Below are positions 54,715-64,000 of a DNA stretch of 64,000 bases, piece after piece. The notes beneath the pieces were generated by a model that worked only from the letters and a program-made list of their open reading frames with translations, had not been told where the DNA came from and made no database searches. Origin of the DNA: Dichomitus squalens LYAD-421 SS1 (lineage: Eukaryota > Basidiomycota > Agaricomycetes > Polyporales > Polyporaceae); contig NW_006766900.1 in NCBI RefSeq assembly GCF_000275845.1, positions 269,639 to 333,638 on the forward strand, given 5' to 3'. Both the position numbers and the translations under genes were made by a program. The number at the start of each line of letters is the position of its first letter. Within the stretch, counting starts at the first letter, position 1.

Positions 54715-55259
54715 GCTACCCTCCTTTTATCCTCTTAGCTGCTTTCTACCGCCGACCAACGTTCGCGTACGATGTGAATCGCTGCTAACCCACCAAGAAC
54801 ACGACAGCTGATTCGACCATTCCCATCCCTGACGTCTCTCTGACCCACGAGTTGACCGCGTGCCACACAGTCCTGCATGATGCGTAGCCGTGGTAATTGA
54901 AGCTTCTGTATTTGAAAGTCAGAGCCATGTCAAACCTGTCATTGCGCAGTTTGATAGACCTCATGAGTATCTCAGAGGTCGCATGAGAGACGGACAGAGG
55001 CGCTTGGTAGAGGGTTAGACATTCACGGTCGCTCCGAGGTTGATCCGAAGTAAACTCGGGTGCCTTTAGCAGGCCTTGGGCGAAACACTGGCATTCAATC
55101 ATCCAAGCAGGCAGACAAGACGAGCTGGTCATACGTATGCATCATCCATGACAGAGGCAGAGGTAGTGATCGAGAAAACTTACGAGAGCAGCTACCGCAA
55201 TGTGCGGGACTACGGGTATCGTTCCTCCATGACTGTCAGTGCCAAAGCACAACAGTCCA
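54715..55259. other. Intergenic or 3' UTR, no gene seen
   Basis: A 115-codon minus-strand frame (54785-55132) follows the reductase gene, but lacks any recognisable feature. I treat it as chance. Confidence 0.4.
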
Positions 55260-56986
55260 TCATCGGTCCTTCCTGCTCTCTTCCTGGCCGCGCACGATCT
55301 GACTCTCGAAATGGAGTAGACTTGACGCCTCCAGCCGACTGACGATGTCGCTCCCGAGCGCGGTCGCGGGCGTAAGCACGCCTCCGAGGCGCGCATGGGG
55401 CGGCAGGGATGCGTCGTCCAAAGCAAGTGCAAGCGCGCACTCGGATATCATACCTACACATCAACGTCAGCGACACCTACGAGAATCAGAAAGGGATGCC
55501 AAGACAATCAGACCTGCGGTGAGGAGGTAGCCAGGGTCGCCCTTTCCGTGGATGGTCGTCTTCGCCCAGGTGCCCGGTGCGCTCGCAGCCTCGGTGAAGT
55601 TGGTCACCGTCATGTACCCTGTCTTCAGTTGACTAGCGAAAGGTTAGAAAGGTATCGGTGCTCGACGGAGATCACACTCACTGCTCAGAAGGGCCCTCGC
55701 CCGACTTCGGGAGGAACAGTTTGACGAACCACCATATCTGCGCTCCCGGTCAACACAAGCCTTGCTTAGCTCTTATAAGATCGGTACTCACAGGGGGGAC
55801 GTAGAACAACAACGCGAGCCACACGCCCAGCAGCGTGCTCGACACGGACGCCGCGAGCCGCGAGGTGCCGACGGCCATATACTCCGCATAGCGGAACTCC
55901 GGGCCATACGTCAGGGGACGGATCTGCGCCGCGGTCTCCTGCACTGGCGCGGATGTGAGCAAAGCGCCTGAGTAATTTGCGAGGAGCTCGTTGAGGCCGA
56001 ACGTGCGCTGCACGATCGCGCGGTTCACGTTCGCCATGATCCAGAACGCGCCGTACGCCGGAGGAGAGGAGAACGGGACGCGGACGGCCTTCTGGAAGGC
56101 CGGGCTCGGGTATCCATGGACTGTATGCGCGTGAATAGGTTGAATGGGGGACGTATACGTGGGTGGGCGTCGTGAGGGAGACGTACCTGGGCTCAGCGCG
56201 TAGTCTTGACGGCTCTGGGCGAGGAGGATTTGCGGCACCTCTTCGATCTCTGTCGCTAGCGTCGCCAGCGAGCCGCCCGAAATCCCACTCTTGATATCGA
56301 AGAAGGTTTGCGAGAGGCCGAGTTGCGTCTGGGGGCCGATGGCATTCTTCAGAGTGCGATTGGAGAGGAAGACAGCCAAGTCACTCGGAAGGGAATCGAA
56401 ACCGCAGGAAGGGACGATCACAGCTCCCGTCTTCGTTGCAATATGATCAAAGCTGCAAAACATGAGCCAACCCGCCCTTCGGTCTGCAGTAGAGCACTCA
56501 CAGCTCGATAATCTTGCGCACGAACTGGGGCTCGCCGGTGAGATCCACGTACCGCCTACCCAGCAGCGCACATGCCCTTCCTCGCCATCAAGAGTCAACC
56601 TCTGCCTCGAGGCTGTAACAGCTGTACTCACCGGACGACGCTCGTCCCCCATAACCAGAATGGCCCTACGGTGTTGATCACAACCTTCGTGTCCCTCACC
56701 GCCGCCTCGACCGTCTCATACCGCGTGACATCAACCTCGACAAGCCGCACCGTTCCGTCGTTCTCAATCCCGAGCGACTTCAGTAGCTCCACGCCCTTGG
56801 TCTTCGAGCGTACCCCAATGGCAAACGTGAACGAATTGCGCTGCGGGTGACTCGCAAGGTAGCGGGTGATGAGGCGACCGGTGAAACCTGCAGCATGTCG
56901 GCATCAAGGGACGTTCACAAGCAAGGGTGAATTGCAATCGTCGGAAGCTAACCTGTCGCCCCGAGGACGAGGATATCAACCACCAT
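55260..56986 (-). CDS. Saccharopine dehydrogenase-like NAD(P)-binding reductase (trans-acting enoyl reductase type)
   Basis: Exon 1 (56953-56986) reads MVVDILVLGAT and continues in exon 2 (56632-56887) as GFTGRLITRYLASHPQ, the Rossmann GxTGxxG motif. VRLVEVDVTRYETVEAAVRD and TKVVINTVGPFWLWGTSVVR follow, then ALLGRRYVDLTGEPQFVRKI and GAVIVPSCGFDSLPSDLAVF. The C-terminal half has one hydrophobic stretch (STLLGVWLALLFYVPP). It ends with ISECALALALDDASLPPHAR-LGGVLTPATALGSDIVSRLE, the conserved tail of this eukaryotic family. These proteins are related to human SCCPDH and mycobacterial enoyl reductases and are usually membrane or lipid-droplet associated. True lysine biosynthesis is unlikely. The stop at 55260 and splice sites are regular. 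Confidence 0.9.
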
Positions 56987-57887
56987 TGATGATGATCCCG
57001 CGTGTATTATCGTCAAACCAAGTTGTAGGATAACAAGAACTCAAGCAGAGAACGTCGAAGAGGGCGAGGGTGGGAAATGGCACGAAACAAAGGCACAATG
57101 CGTATGCAGCCCACTGGCGCCGCGCATATAGGGAGCTGCGGCGATGTAACAGACGGCCTCATGGGCGTTGTGCCTCTCGCCGCCTCCGTCGGCCGACTCG
57201 AATATTCTTGTCTCGCAGCGTCATTGACAGTGGTGCAAGTGAAACGGGCGAGACACTGGGCCTTACAGAGGCACCACCCTGGACAAGTGCGCGAACGGAG
57301 CATTGGGAGGGAATGACGGCAAAAGTACATGCTGCACCGAGTTCTAGAAACACATCCGAGTCGCATATACAAACTGATGACCTATGTCTGAGCCACGAGG
57401 AGAATTCCGGGTCTCCGCGGATTGCAATCTACCATGGGGAATGCTAACAACAAGAGAGAAGTACCCCAAACCCAAGTAGAAGTAGAAGACCCCGGCCTCT
57501 TCTAGTGGTGGGCCAAAAACGACCGTCACAGATATCGGCGGCCGAAATGTGGTCATCATATCTAAGAGGAAGATGAATTGCGGAACGGTCTTAGCTCCTG
57601 TTATTGTAAGGGGGTCATGAGATCAACACAGAACATCGATGCAGGCTCACGAGTATACGAAATCCAGTCTAGAAGCCGTAGCATCCCATCCGACACAGGT
57701 CAGAATGCCCAGATGGCAGTCGATGAGGTCGATGTGACTACCGTTTGGTCGGTCCGGAAAGGCAGTTCTTTTACGGAGTCATTGCAGCTGGATTAATTGC
57801 AAACCGGGTGCAGAGTGTTAGGAGACCGATATCCCGAGCAAGTCGTGTAGGCGATGATACAAGAGTCGATACAACATAGCAATTTCA
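56987..57887. other. Intergenic, no gene seen
   Basis: Frames of 119-125 codons on both strands near 57013-57447 have no domain or splice signals. Contains the upstream region of the reductase gene. Confidence 0.4.
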
Positions 57888-58941
57888 CTACTAGGACATA
57901 AGCACAGTGTGCGACACTCAGATGGAAGCAACAGACACACCTTAATGAACTTCCTCATGAAATTTCTGTAGGAATGTCAGCATCAGGGCGACGAGGGAGC
58001 GAGGCAGTCACTCACTTGTGGAACTCTGTCCGCAACAAGTCGTTCACGAACTGCGGCTGATTTCCCTTGTCCCGCGTACTCATAGCCTGGTTCTTGAAGA
58101 TAAGATCTGTGCAGAACGGTCCCTCAGCCTTCCGCCACTAGCTTGAGAGAACAGAGCCACATACCGTCGTCCCATCTCCTCTTCACAGCGAACGTCCCAG
58201 GCTTCGTCGTATTTACACCATTCGGAGTTTGGCCGAGTGCAGCAGCGAGGTTCAACAAAGGGTTTGCGGTTGCAATCTCGGCCTCTCGCGCGGCTTGGTC
58301 TGTCGCCGACTGCTCCCTCTCTTGCCTCTCCTTCTCCTCCGCACGTTCCCGCTTAATCTTCTCGAGTTCCCGCAAGAGCTCTGCAGTGTCGTCCTCTTCT
58401 TCATCGTCGTCGTCATCGTCATCGCTAACCCCGGAATCGCCTTCAGTACCTGCAAGAAGAGCTCACATGAGAACAAACCACGCACTCGTCATCCTCGTCC
58501 TCATCCGCTGCCTTCTCGCCCTTCTCCTCGTCCTCGTCATCGTCAGCATCCTTGTCCAACTCCAGTGCCTCCTGCAGCAACTTCCTCCTCTTGTTCGACT
58601 GCTCGTCCTGACCCTCCCTTGGCGCCGACTCGACCGCGAGCGGCGGCTTGCCCTCCGCCTTGCGCTTGCGGTCGCGCGCCTCCGCCTCCGCCGCCAGCAG
58701 CTCCGCCCTCAGGTCGCGCTTCGCCACCTCAGCTGTAGACGTCTGCCCAGGTTGCCTACACGACGCATAAGCTCCCTTTCAGCAATGCATGGTAGTATAG
58801 ATGAGAAGAAGCAGGGGTTTGGACGGACCGGAACTTGAGCTTCGTATGCGCGGCCATGTCCCGCACGGAGAACTGGCGCGAGCCACCCTTGACGTCCTTC
58901 GCCTGTGCGGGGTCCCATGTAGGCCTGTGTGCTGTAGACAT
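57888..58941 (-). CDS. CWC15: Spliceosome component CWC15/Cwf15
   Basis: Exon 1 (58829-58941) encodes MSTAHRPTWDPAQAKDVKGG-SRQFSVRDMAAHTKLKFR, the highly conserved CWC15 N-terminus. Exon 2 (from 58755) continues QPGQTSTAEVAKRDLRAELL and ends in an acidic run. A further Asp/Glu-rich segment, a charged coiled-coil (LLRELEKIKRERAEEKERQE) and ANPLLNLAAALGQ follow. The end is VKRRWDD, then FKNQAMSTRDKGNQPQFVND-LLRTEFHK and FMRKFIK, as in human and yeast orthologues. After FIK the frame has no immediate stop. A GT donor follows, and an acceptor CCTAG sits directly before TAG (57888-57890), so the stop codon may lie in its own exon. CWC15 belongs to the Prp19-associated complex in active spliceosomes. 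The short intron near 58470 was not resolved with certainty. Confidence 0.93.
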
Positions 58942-59279
58942 TGTGGCGTCCTAAGTTTCCAGAGGAGATATGGTAGGCAAGGAAACGACAAAGTTGGCTG
59001 CAGACGGGTTGAACTTGAAGTTCAGGATTGACTTGGCGCCTGAGCGCTCAGTGAGCACAATATCAAGCCGATGCTTGTGTGTATTTGTCTCCGGCTTTTG
59101 ATCCCGTCGCGTGGTACCAGGGTTCGACTTCGTAGGTCCTTGCCAAGTTCCAACGCCACGATGGCCACGATGAGTACTGCCAATGTGGCAAGTCAAAACA
59201 GCCATCTGTTGTCTGCTGAGAAGGTATCTCTGTTGTATACTCCAGCTCTAGCAAGCGGCTGAAACGGATTCCGCAGCTT
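58942..59279. other. Intergenic or 5' part of the kinase-like gene
   Basis: The start of the kinase-like gene could not be fixed. An ATG at 59160 opens a short frame that could be a first exon. Confidence 0.3.
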
Positions 59280-60171
59280 CCATCTTGGGCAGACATATCA
59301 TCCTTGTCGGATGAAGAGCTGTTTGCCCTATACGATTCATGCGAGCAGAGATTTCCTCAGCTATCCAGTGTCAATTTCAAATCTGTCTGTCGGATAGCGT
59401 CTGATGCTGTGATGAAAGCTGGTGGAATTATGCAACACGTCGAACCAGTCACCATGAGCCTCGTTCGTGGGTCAACTACGATTCTCCTCCCCACTGTCCT
59501 GCGTTCTTTGAATGCGAATGGACGTCTCGGCTTTATCATGGATTATATCCCAGGTCAGACGGTTGCACAGTGCTGGAGCCGTCTAGGCTTGTGGCAGCGC
59601 TTCCGCCTCTGCTGGACGATCCGTGGCTACATCAGACAACTCCGGCGGGTCGTGATCCCCGGCATAACCCGCAGTGAACTGTTTCCAGGGCCCATAGGCG
59701 ACGAGCCCCAGCTTTGTTACGGGCCTATGTTCTCTCACGACTATGTGAGTTTGTCTCTCGCCTGCCTTGCGTGTTCGTGGCTCACCACCGTGTCAATAGG
59801 GCGGAGGCCCGTTCGCCTCTTATGAAGAACTCACGACATGGTTTATGCACAAGTTGGACGTGAACCGAAACATCAGGAAGACTCCCACGGAAGACATCAC
59901 ATTCGACTCCTCGTTACCCCTCGTCCTTACCCATCTCGACATTTCTCCGCACAATGTCGTCGTCGACAATAACTCCCGTATCTGGTTGATCGATTGGGAA
60001 TTTGCAGGATTCTATCCCCAGTGGTTTGAGTACGTTGCAATGCGGAGCACTTGGGAGATAGCTGGTAGATGGAAGCGCTGGATTATCGGTTTCATGGCTG
60101 GGTTCTACGAACGTCAAACCCGTTTCATCTCCGAGATCGGCTGGGCTATTGGTACAGGACATTTCTTGTGA
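59280..60171 (+). CDS. Aminoglycoside-phosphotransferase-like small-molecule kinase (5' end unresolved)
   Basis: Two exons are clear, one ending at 59744 and 59800-60171. The N-lobe reads LPSWADISSLSDEELFALYD, then DAVMKAGGIMQHVEPVTMSL (likely ATP-lobe Lys), and GFIMDYIPGQTVAQCWSRLG is the hinge. The catalytic loop is LVLTHLDISPHNVVVDNNSR (HxDxxxxN), followed by IWLIDWEFAGFYPQWFEYVA (the DFG-equivalent DWE). This is the fungal APH/choline-kinase-like fold. Members phosphorylate unknown small molecules or act as antibiotic-resistance-like kinases. The catalytic residues are intact. The first codons are uncertain: sequence upstream of LPSWAD stays open but lacks an ATG. It is convergent with a DUF7770-like gene 160 bp away, and its 3' part is duplicated at 62035. 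Confidence 0.8.
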
Positions 60172-60330
60172 TACCCATATAACTATCGCGACACTACTTC
60201 AACTAGCAATTGATATCTACAGATCGGAGAAACGCAGTGTTCTAACCGATTCCTGCAGGATGATATTCGGGGCACAGATGAGGACAGGCGACTGGGAATT
60301 CGTGATGAGAGAACTCACAGATAGAACTCA

Positions 60331-60858
60331 CTAATAAAATTCTCCTCGCCGGAGGGGAAGAGGGATCTTGCCGGGTTGCAGTCTCGCCTGCTCTGCGTGG
60401 AAATCTTGCAGCTTCGCCACCGCTCCGTCCTCGACAAGACGAGCATTCTGCAGCTGCTGGAGTACATTCCAAATCCAAAACAAACACCCCGAACCAGAGG
60501 CGTCGAACTTGTAGCGATCCATGCGGTTGGAGACGATCAGGTCGATAACTTGGCGAACCGTGAGTCCGTCCACTGAAGCTATGGGAAGCTCGATCTTGAT
60601 GAGTGCGTTTGAATGCGCGTTGTCCTTGCTCGCGATGATCAGGTTGCCAAAGGGAGGGTTTGTCGGTACCATGTCCAAGAGAACGGCACGGCTCGTAGAA
60701 ACTCTGTCAGGTCCGAGCACCAAGTATAGCCGCCAGTGAAAGATGCCGACTCCTTCGGAGCCCGCAGGAGCGTAGAGCGACGCGGTCACTGTGATTTGGG
60801 TGACGCGACGATCTTTGTCGACGGGGCGGAGTGCTTTGTCGTAAATTGTAGCTGCCAT
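60331..60858 (-). CDS. DUF7770-like protein, copy 1
   Basis: Single-exon gene of 175 residues: MAATIYDKALRPVDKDRRVT, then FHWRLYLVLGPDR, LLDMVPTNPPFGNLIIASKD, KIELPIASVDGLTVRQVIDL, RMDRYKFDASGSGCLFWIWN, and the typical end KIPLPLRRGEFY. This resembles a fungal family of about 180 residues that I recall as DUF7770. No signal peptide or membrane helix. Function is unknown. A TATA-like TATATAAT lies about 127 nt upstream (60985-60992). Copy 2 at 62376 is about 80 percent identical by eye. Confidence 0.8.
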   Translation of the reverse strand: MAATIYDKALRPVDKDRRVTQITVTASLYAPAGSEGVGIFHWRLYLVLGPDRVSTSRAVLLDMVPTNPPFGNLIIASKDNAHSNALIKIELPIASVDGLTVRQVIDLIVSNRMDRYKFDASGSGCLFWIWNVLQQLQNARLVEDGAVAKLQDFHAEQARLQPGKIPLPLRRGEFY

Positions 60859-62034
60859 GGTTCTGCATAAGAAACCGGCATCAGCAACTTGAAACGTAGA
60901 AGGGATGCAGTCAACAATGGGAGAGGTACGTACGAGGTGTCTTGGCGTGGTTCATCGACGTGTTGACTGAGGTGAGTTCTTAGCATTATATACTTTCGAG
61001 CGATTCAGAAACTCAGAGGGACCCATATCGATCGATACATGAAGTCATTCTGTTTCCAGGGATCGTCGTGCGCCATCTTGGCGCGTCCAGTCTAGAAGCT
61101 ATGAGCGGTCAGTATAACGGACATCTAGCGTTATTGTTGAGGACCCAAATCCCTATGAATAGGAAACAGCTGCCCGGATGAAGGGGTAGTCGTGGACTTG
61201 GGAGCCGGAATAACATACAGCCGAAGAAACCACAGTCGAGGGCCCACATACCTCAGAGAAGAGTGCCGTTGCCATATTCCCTGGAACCACTATCGCCATC
61301 ATGCAACGATGTAGCTGGGTTGCAATTACAGCGGTTCGAGTATCGACAGGCCCTCTCGAAAGACATGCTCAGTTTGATTGGAACGAACGATATGCGAGCC
61401 CAACCAGGTACTCAGACGCTCTGTGGCCTTACCGAGGGCGCCGCCCAGCGGCAGGGCCCGGAAGTTGGGTGGCGGATCGGACTCACATCTTGGTCTGCGC
61501 TTTTACCGACCTGAGCGTGTTTTGTTGCGAGAGGCCTTATCGATATGCAGGCTGCTGTGCCTCGACGGTGATGCTGCCAAGTGGTTCAGAAATCAGAAGG
61601 GAAGGGTGGTTTACTCACGGTGCGCCCACTGCACCATGCGCCAGATCGCAATGGTAGGCCGCCCGGATAATCTGCACTGCACCGCAGCTCCTTGTGTGGC
61701 AAGCTACTCAATTGTTTACGGTCAGTCCACCCCGCCGAAGCCTCGTCCATCTACTTAGCCGAGTGATCATCCTATTGACGTCTCCTAGCGTCAGGCCCTG
61801 GTCCAGCTTTGAACCAGTCCCCGGGACACTATGGGTCCCTGGCACACTCGCACACTTCCGGTCGTGATCGTTCCATTGCAGCTCTTCTGTGCATGGGAAC
61901 ATATTCATGCCCTGTGATAGCACGTTGCTCGGATATTGTGGCTGTTTCCGCCCTGCACTAGGAAGGCTTTCACTGTGACCACATGTGCCTCATCAATATG
62001 AGTCAACATTGCAGCAAAATCTGCTCTAGGGCGA
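60859..62034. other. Intergenic, no gene seen
   Basis: Plus-strand frames of 118-126 codons overlap at 61301-61758 without domain or splice structure. The first 130 bp are the promoter of the DUF7770-like gene. Confidence 0.4.
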
Positions 62035-62345
62035 TAGATTGAAAATTTGCAGGATTCTATTCCCAGTGGTGTGAGTACGTTGCAATGCGGAGCACTTGGG
62101 AGATAGCTGGCACATGGAAGCGCTAGAAAATCGGTTTTATGGCTGTCTCCTGCCAACGTCAGACTCATATCATCTCCAAATTTGGCTGGGCCAACGGTAC
62201 GAGAGATCTCATGTGAAACCCATGTACTATCAGGTCACTACTGCAATTAACAGTCGAAAGGGCGAATTGTAGGAACGCGGTATGCGGACAGGTTTCCTGC
62301 AGGATGATATTCGAGGCACGGATGAGAACACGCGAATGGGAACTC
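62035..62345 (+). pseudogene. 3' fragment of the kinase-like gene (duplicated)
   Basis: Matches about 59995-60310 almost base for base at first (GCAGGATTCTATTCCCAGTG, GCAATGCGGAGCACTTGGGA). It carries an in-frame TAG where the other copy has Trp (AAGCGCTAG against AAGCGCTGG) and further differences downstream. No N-lobe or catalytic loop is present. It is the left part of the duplicated kinase/DUF7770 unit. Confidence 0.8.
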
Positions 62346-62375
62346 GTTATGAATAGAGCTTGTTGGTAGAACTCA

Positions 62376-62912
62376 CTAATAGAATTCCCCTTGCCGTATG
62401 GGTACAGGGTGCCTGCTGGGCTCCAATCTCGTCCGCTCTGCATGGAAAGCTTGGAGCTTTGCCACCGCTCCATCCTCGACAAGACGAGCATTCTGCAGCT
62501 GCTGGAGTACATTCCAAAGCCAAAACAGACATCCCGAACCAGAGGCGTCGAACTTGTAGCGATCCATGCGGTTGGAGACGATCAGGTCGATAACTTGGCG
62601 AACCGTGAGCCCGTCCACCGGAGCTACAGGAAGCTCGATCTTGACGAGTCCATCTGAATCCACGTTGTCCTCACTCGCGATGATTAGGGTTCCAAAGGGC
62701 GGGTTTGCTGGTACCATGTCTAAGAGAACGGAACGGCTGGCAGAACCGTCACCGTCAGGTCCGAGCAGCAAGTATATCCGCCAGTGAAAGACGCCGACTC
62801 CTTCGGAGCCCATAGGAGCGTAGACCGAGTCACATGCGGTCACTGCGATCTGGGTGACGCGACGATTCTTGTCGACGGGGCGGAGTGCTTTATCGTAAAT
62901 AGTGGCTGTCAT
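62376..62912 (-). CDS. DUF7770-like protein, copy 2
   Basis: 178 residues from MTATIYDKALRPVDKNRRVT. The start was chosen by alignment with copy 1; the frame extends upstream to 63083 but similarity stops here. All conserved parts are kept (HWRIYLLLGPDG, DMVPANPPFGTLIIASEDN, RMDRYKFDASGSGCLFWLWN, HPVPIRQGEFY). Relative to copy 1 it has small in-frame insertions (ACDSVYAPMG, DGSAS), and most differences are conservative. This suggests both copies are under selection, unlike the kinase fragment next to this one. Confidence 0.8.
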   Translation of the reverse strand: MTATIYDKALRPVDKNRRVTQIAVTACDSVYAPMGSEGVGVFHWRIYLLLGPDGDGSASRSVLLDMVPANPPFGTLIIASEDNVDSDGLVKIELPVAPVDGLTVRQVIDLIVSNRMDRYKFDASGSGCLFWLWNVLQQLQNARLVEDGAVAKLQAFHAERTRLEPSRHPVPIRQGEFY

Positions 62913-64000
62913 GATCCTGCACAAGAACTTCGACCATATCAATAAATGGAGCAGAGACGCAGCTGACAGTGGGAGAGGTACCGTGTGAGGTGATTTGCTG
63001 ATGTGTTCACTAAGGTCATGATCAGTTCTTAGCTCTATAAAGATCCTCCAAAAAACTAGGACCTCAGAGACCCATATCATCATGTCGCTCGGTCCATGAT
63101 CTCATGCTGTAATATCCAGAGATAATCATGCGCCAAAATGGCGCGCGTCTGCCCTACATAACTGAAGCAGATATAAAATCCCAGAAAAATGCTGTTACAG
63201 GCATAAATATATATAAGCATAAATTACTACATTTGACTGGGCGGGCGCCGGGGCCCGGAATGTGCGCCGCTCTTGCCATTCCTGACTAGCAGACCAAGGA
63301 GTCGCCTGTAGCAAGAGTCGTGTCAGTGTAAGTGTTGTGTGCATTGGAATCGCCAAGCTGTGTCCATGTTGTTCAATAGGACATATTCTGCCGCAGCTAG
63401 GAGTCGACCCCGTATAATGCCAACATGCGACACGTGGGCGGTATTATGTAGTGATGATTAAGATTCTTTTTCCCTCCTAACTTTCGACAAGTAGCTCAGG
63501 ATCCAGTTCGGAACTCAGCATGTTCATTCATGGTCGGGTATGTCTTTGACAAGTGGGCCCGCATTCCCATGATTTTGCGACATGTGAGCAGCGTCACAAT
63601 GCTCTTGACAAGTTCTCGATGTTCGAGAAGTGGACGCTCGATATCTCAGCTACATTACCGTCACCAAGTCGCCCGTCCACTGCTAGTCCTCACAACTGAT
63701 TGGTCTGTTATACGGGCCAGGGTAGGCAATGTGCATGGATCACGTCCAATCAGCCTCCACTGGTTGATACTGGGCGAAGACCCCGGTAGGTTGTCAATTG
63801 TCATATCTCTGCTCCTGGGCGTCTCACTGTTTGTCGCGCATAGTCCAACTTGTTAGTGTCCTCCAGACGTACTTCACTTGTCGCCTACATAGGCAATGAT
63901 TACACACTATATCTGCCATAAAGGACAACACTGCTGCGATCGGTCTCCCGAATGTCTTCCGCTTCGACCGCTTGCCAAGTCGGACCGCGGACAAGGAGCG
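62913..64000. other. No recognised gene to the window end
   Basis: The first part is the promoter of the DUF7770-like copy 2. A 108-codon frame at 63530-63856 has hydrophobic segments but no known domain. A gene may begin beyond the window. Confidence 0.4.

Noticed and set aside
54785..55132. 115-codon minus-strand frame downstream of the reductase gene
   Set aside because: No similarity and no splice connection to neighbours; probably chance.
58450..58838. Plus-strand frames with Ser and Leu/Arg runs across CWC15
   Set aside because: They are the antisense of the acidic CWC15 coding sequence, which explains the Ser/Leu-rich translation.
63380..63430. tRNA-like B-box (GGTCGACTCC on the minus strand)
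   Set aside because: The box deviates from GGTTCGANTCC and no acceptor stem or D-arm can be folded around it.

Overview
This window is nuclear DNA of a filamentous fungus, most likely an agaricomycete basidiomycete (a mushroom or polypore). Genes are split by many 50-70 nt GT-AG introns. The tRNA genes carry short introns after position 37. The gene repertoire also fits: GH10 xylanase, GH18, DUF1479, a saccharopine-dehydrogenase-like reductase, a DH-BAR-SH3 RhoGEF, ELP1, CWC15 and fungal seven-helix membrane proteins. No ribosomal or mitochondrial DNA, CRISPR array or virus was seen.

Layout. 1-9 kb: tRNA-Ile, a phosphatase-like protein (2985-3926, -), a GH18 glycosidase (5118-6092, -) and a Ser/Thr-rich multi-exon gene (7720 to about 8850, -). 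9.9-19 kb: an accessory region with a solitary broken member of an orphan family (family A, 9959-11231), a seven-helix membrane protein (11945-13572, -), a foldback element, then a decayed copy of a divergent gene pair (A'/B', 15298-17570), tRNA-Ser and a decayed C45 acyltransferase copy. 20.6-24.6 kb: a 12-exon seven-helix membrane protein with one 1.37-kb intron. 27.2-28.7 kb: GH10 xylanase, followed by tRNA-Ala and a second foldback copy. 30.8-38 kb: a FAD oxidase with a very large insertion, then the RhoGEF. 39.2-46.2 kb: a class III CoA-transferase, convergent with a complete C45 (isopenicillin-N-acyltransferase-like) gene, then the better-preserved A/B divergent pair. 47.1-59 kb: mainly housekeeping genes (ELP1, DUF1479 oxygenase, saccharopine-dehydrogenase-like reductase, CWC15). 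59-63 kb: a kinase (APH-like)/DUF7770-like convergent pair, tandemly duplicated with the kinase copy truncated.

The main theme is local duplication followed by decay. The A/B pair and the C45 gene at 41-46 kb each have a broken counterpart at 15-19 kb, rearranged so that the C45 copy is flipped relative to the A/B copy. The kinase/DUF7770 unit shows the same pattern in tandem. The most novel content is the uncharacterised A/B pair, which is head-to-head with a shared promoter; a third, solitary A copy lies at 10 kb. The juxtaposition of a CoA-transferase with a C45 N-acyltransferase suggests an acyl-CoA-linked accessory pathway, but that is inference.

Exon boundaries were derived by eye from reading frame, splice consensus and homology between copies. 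Gene spans given for multi-exon genes run from start codon to stop codon and include introns.
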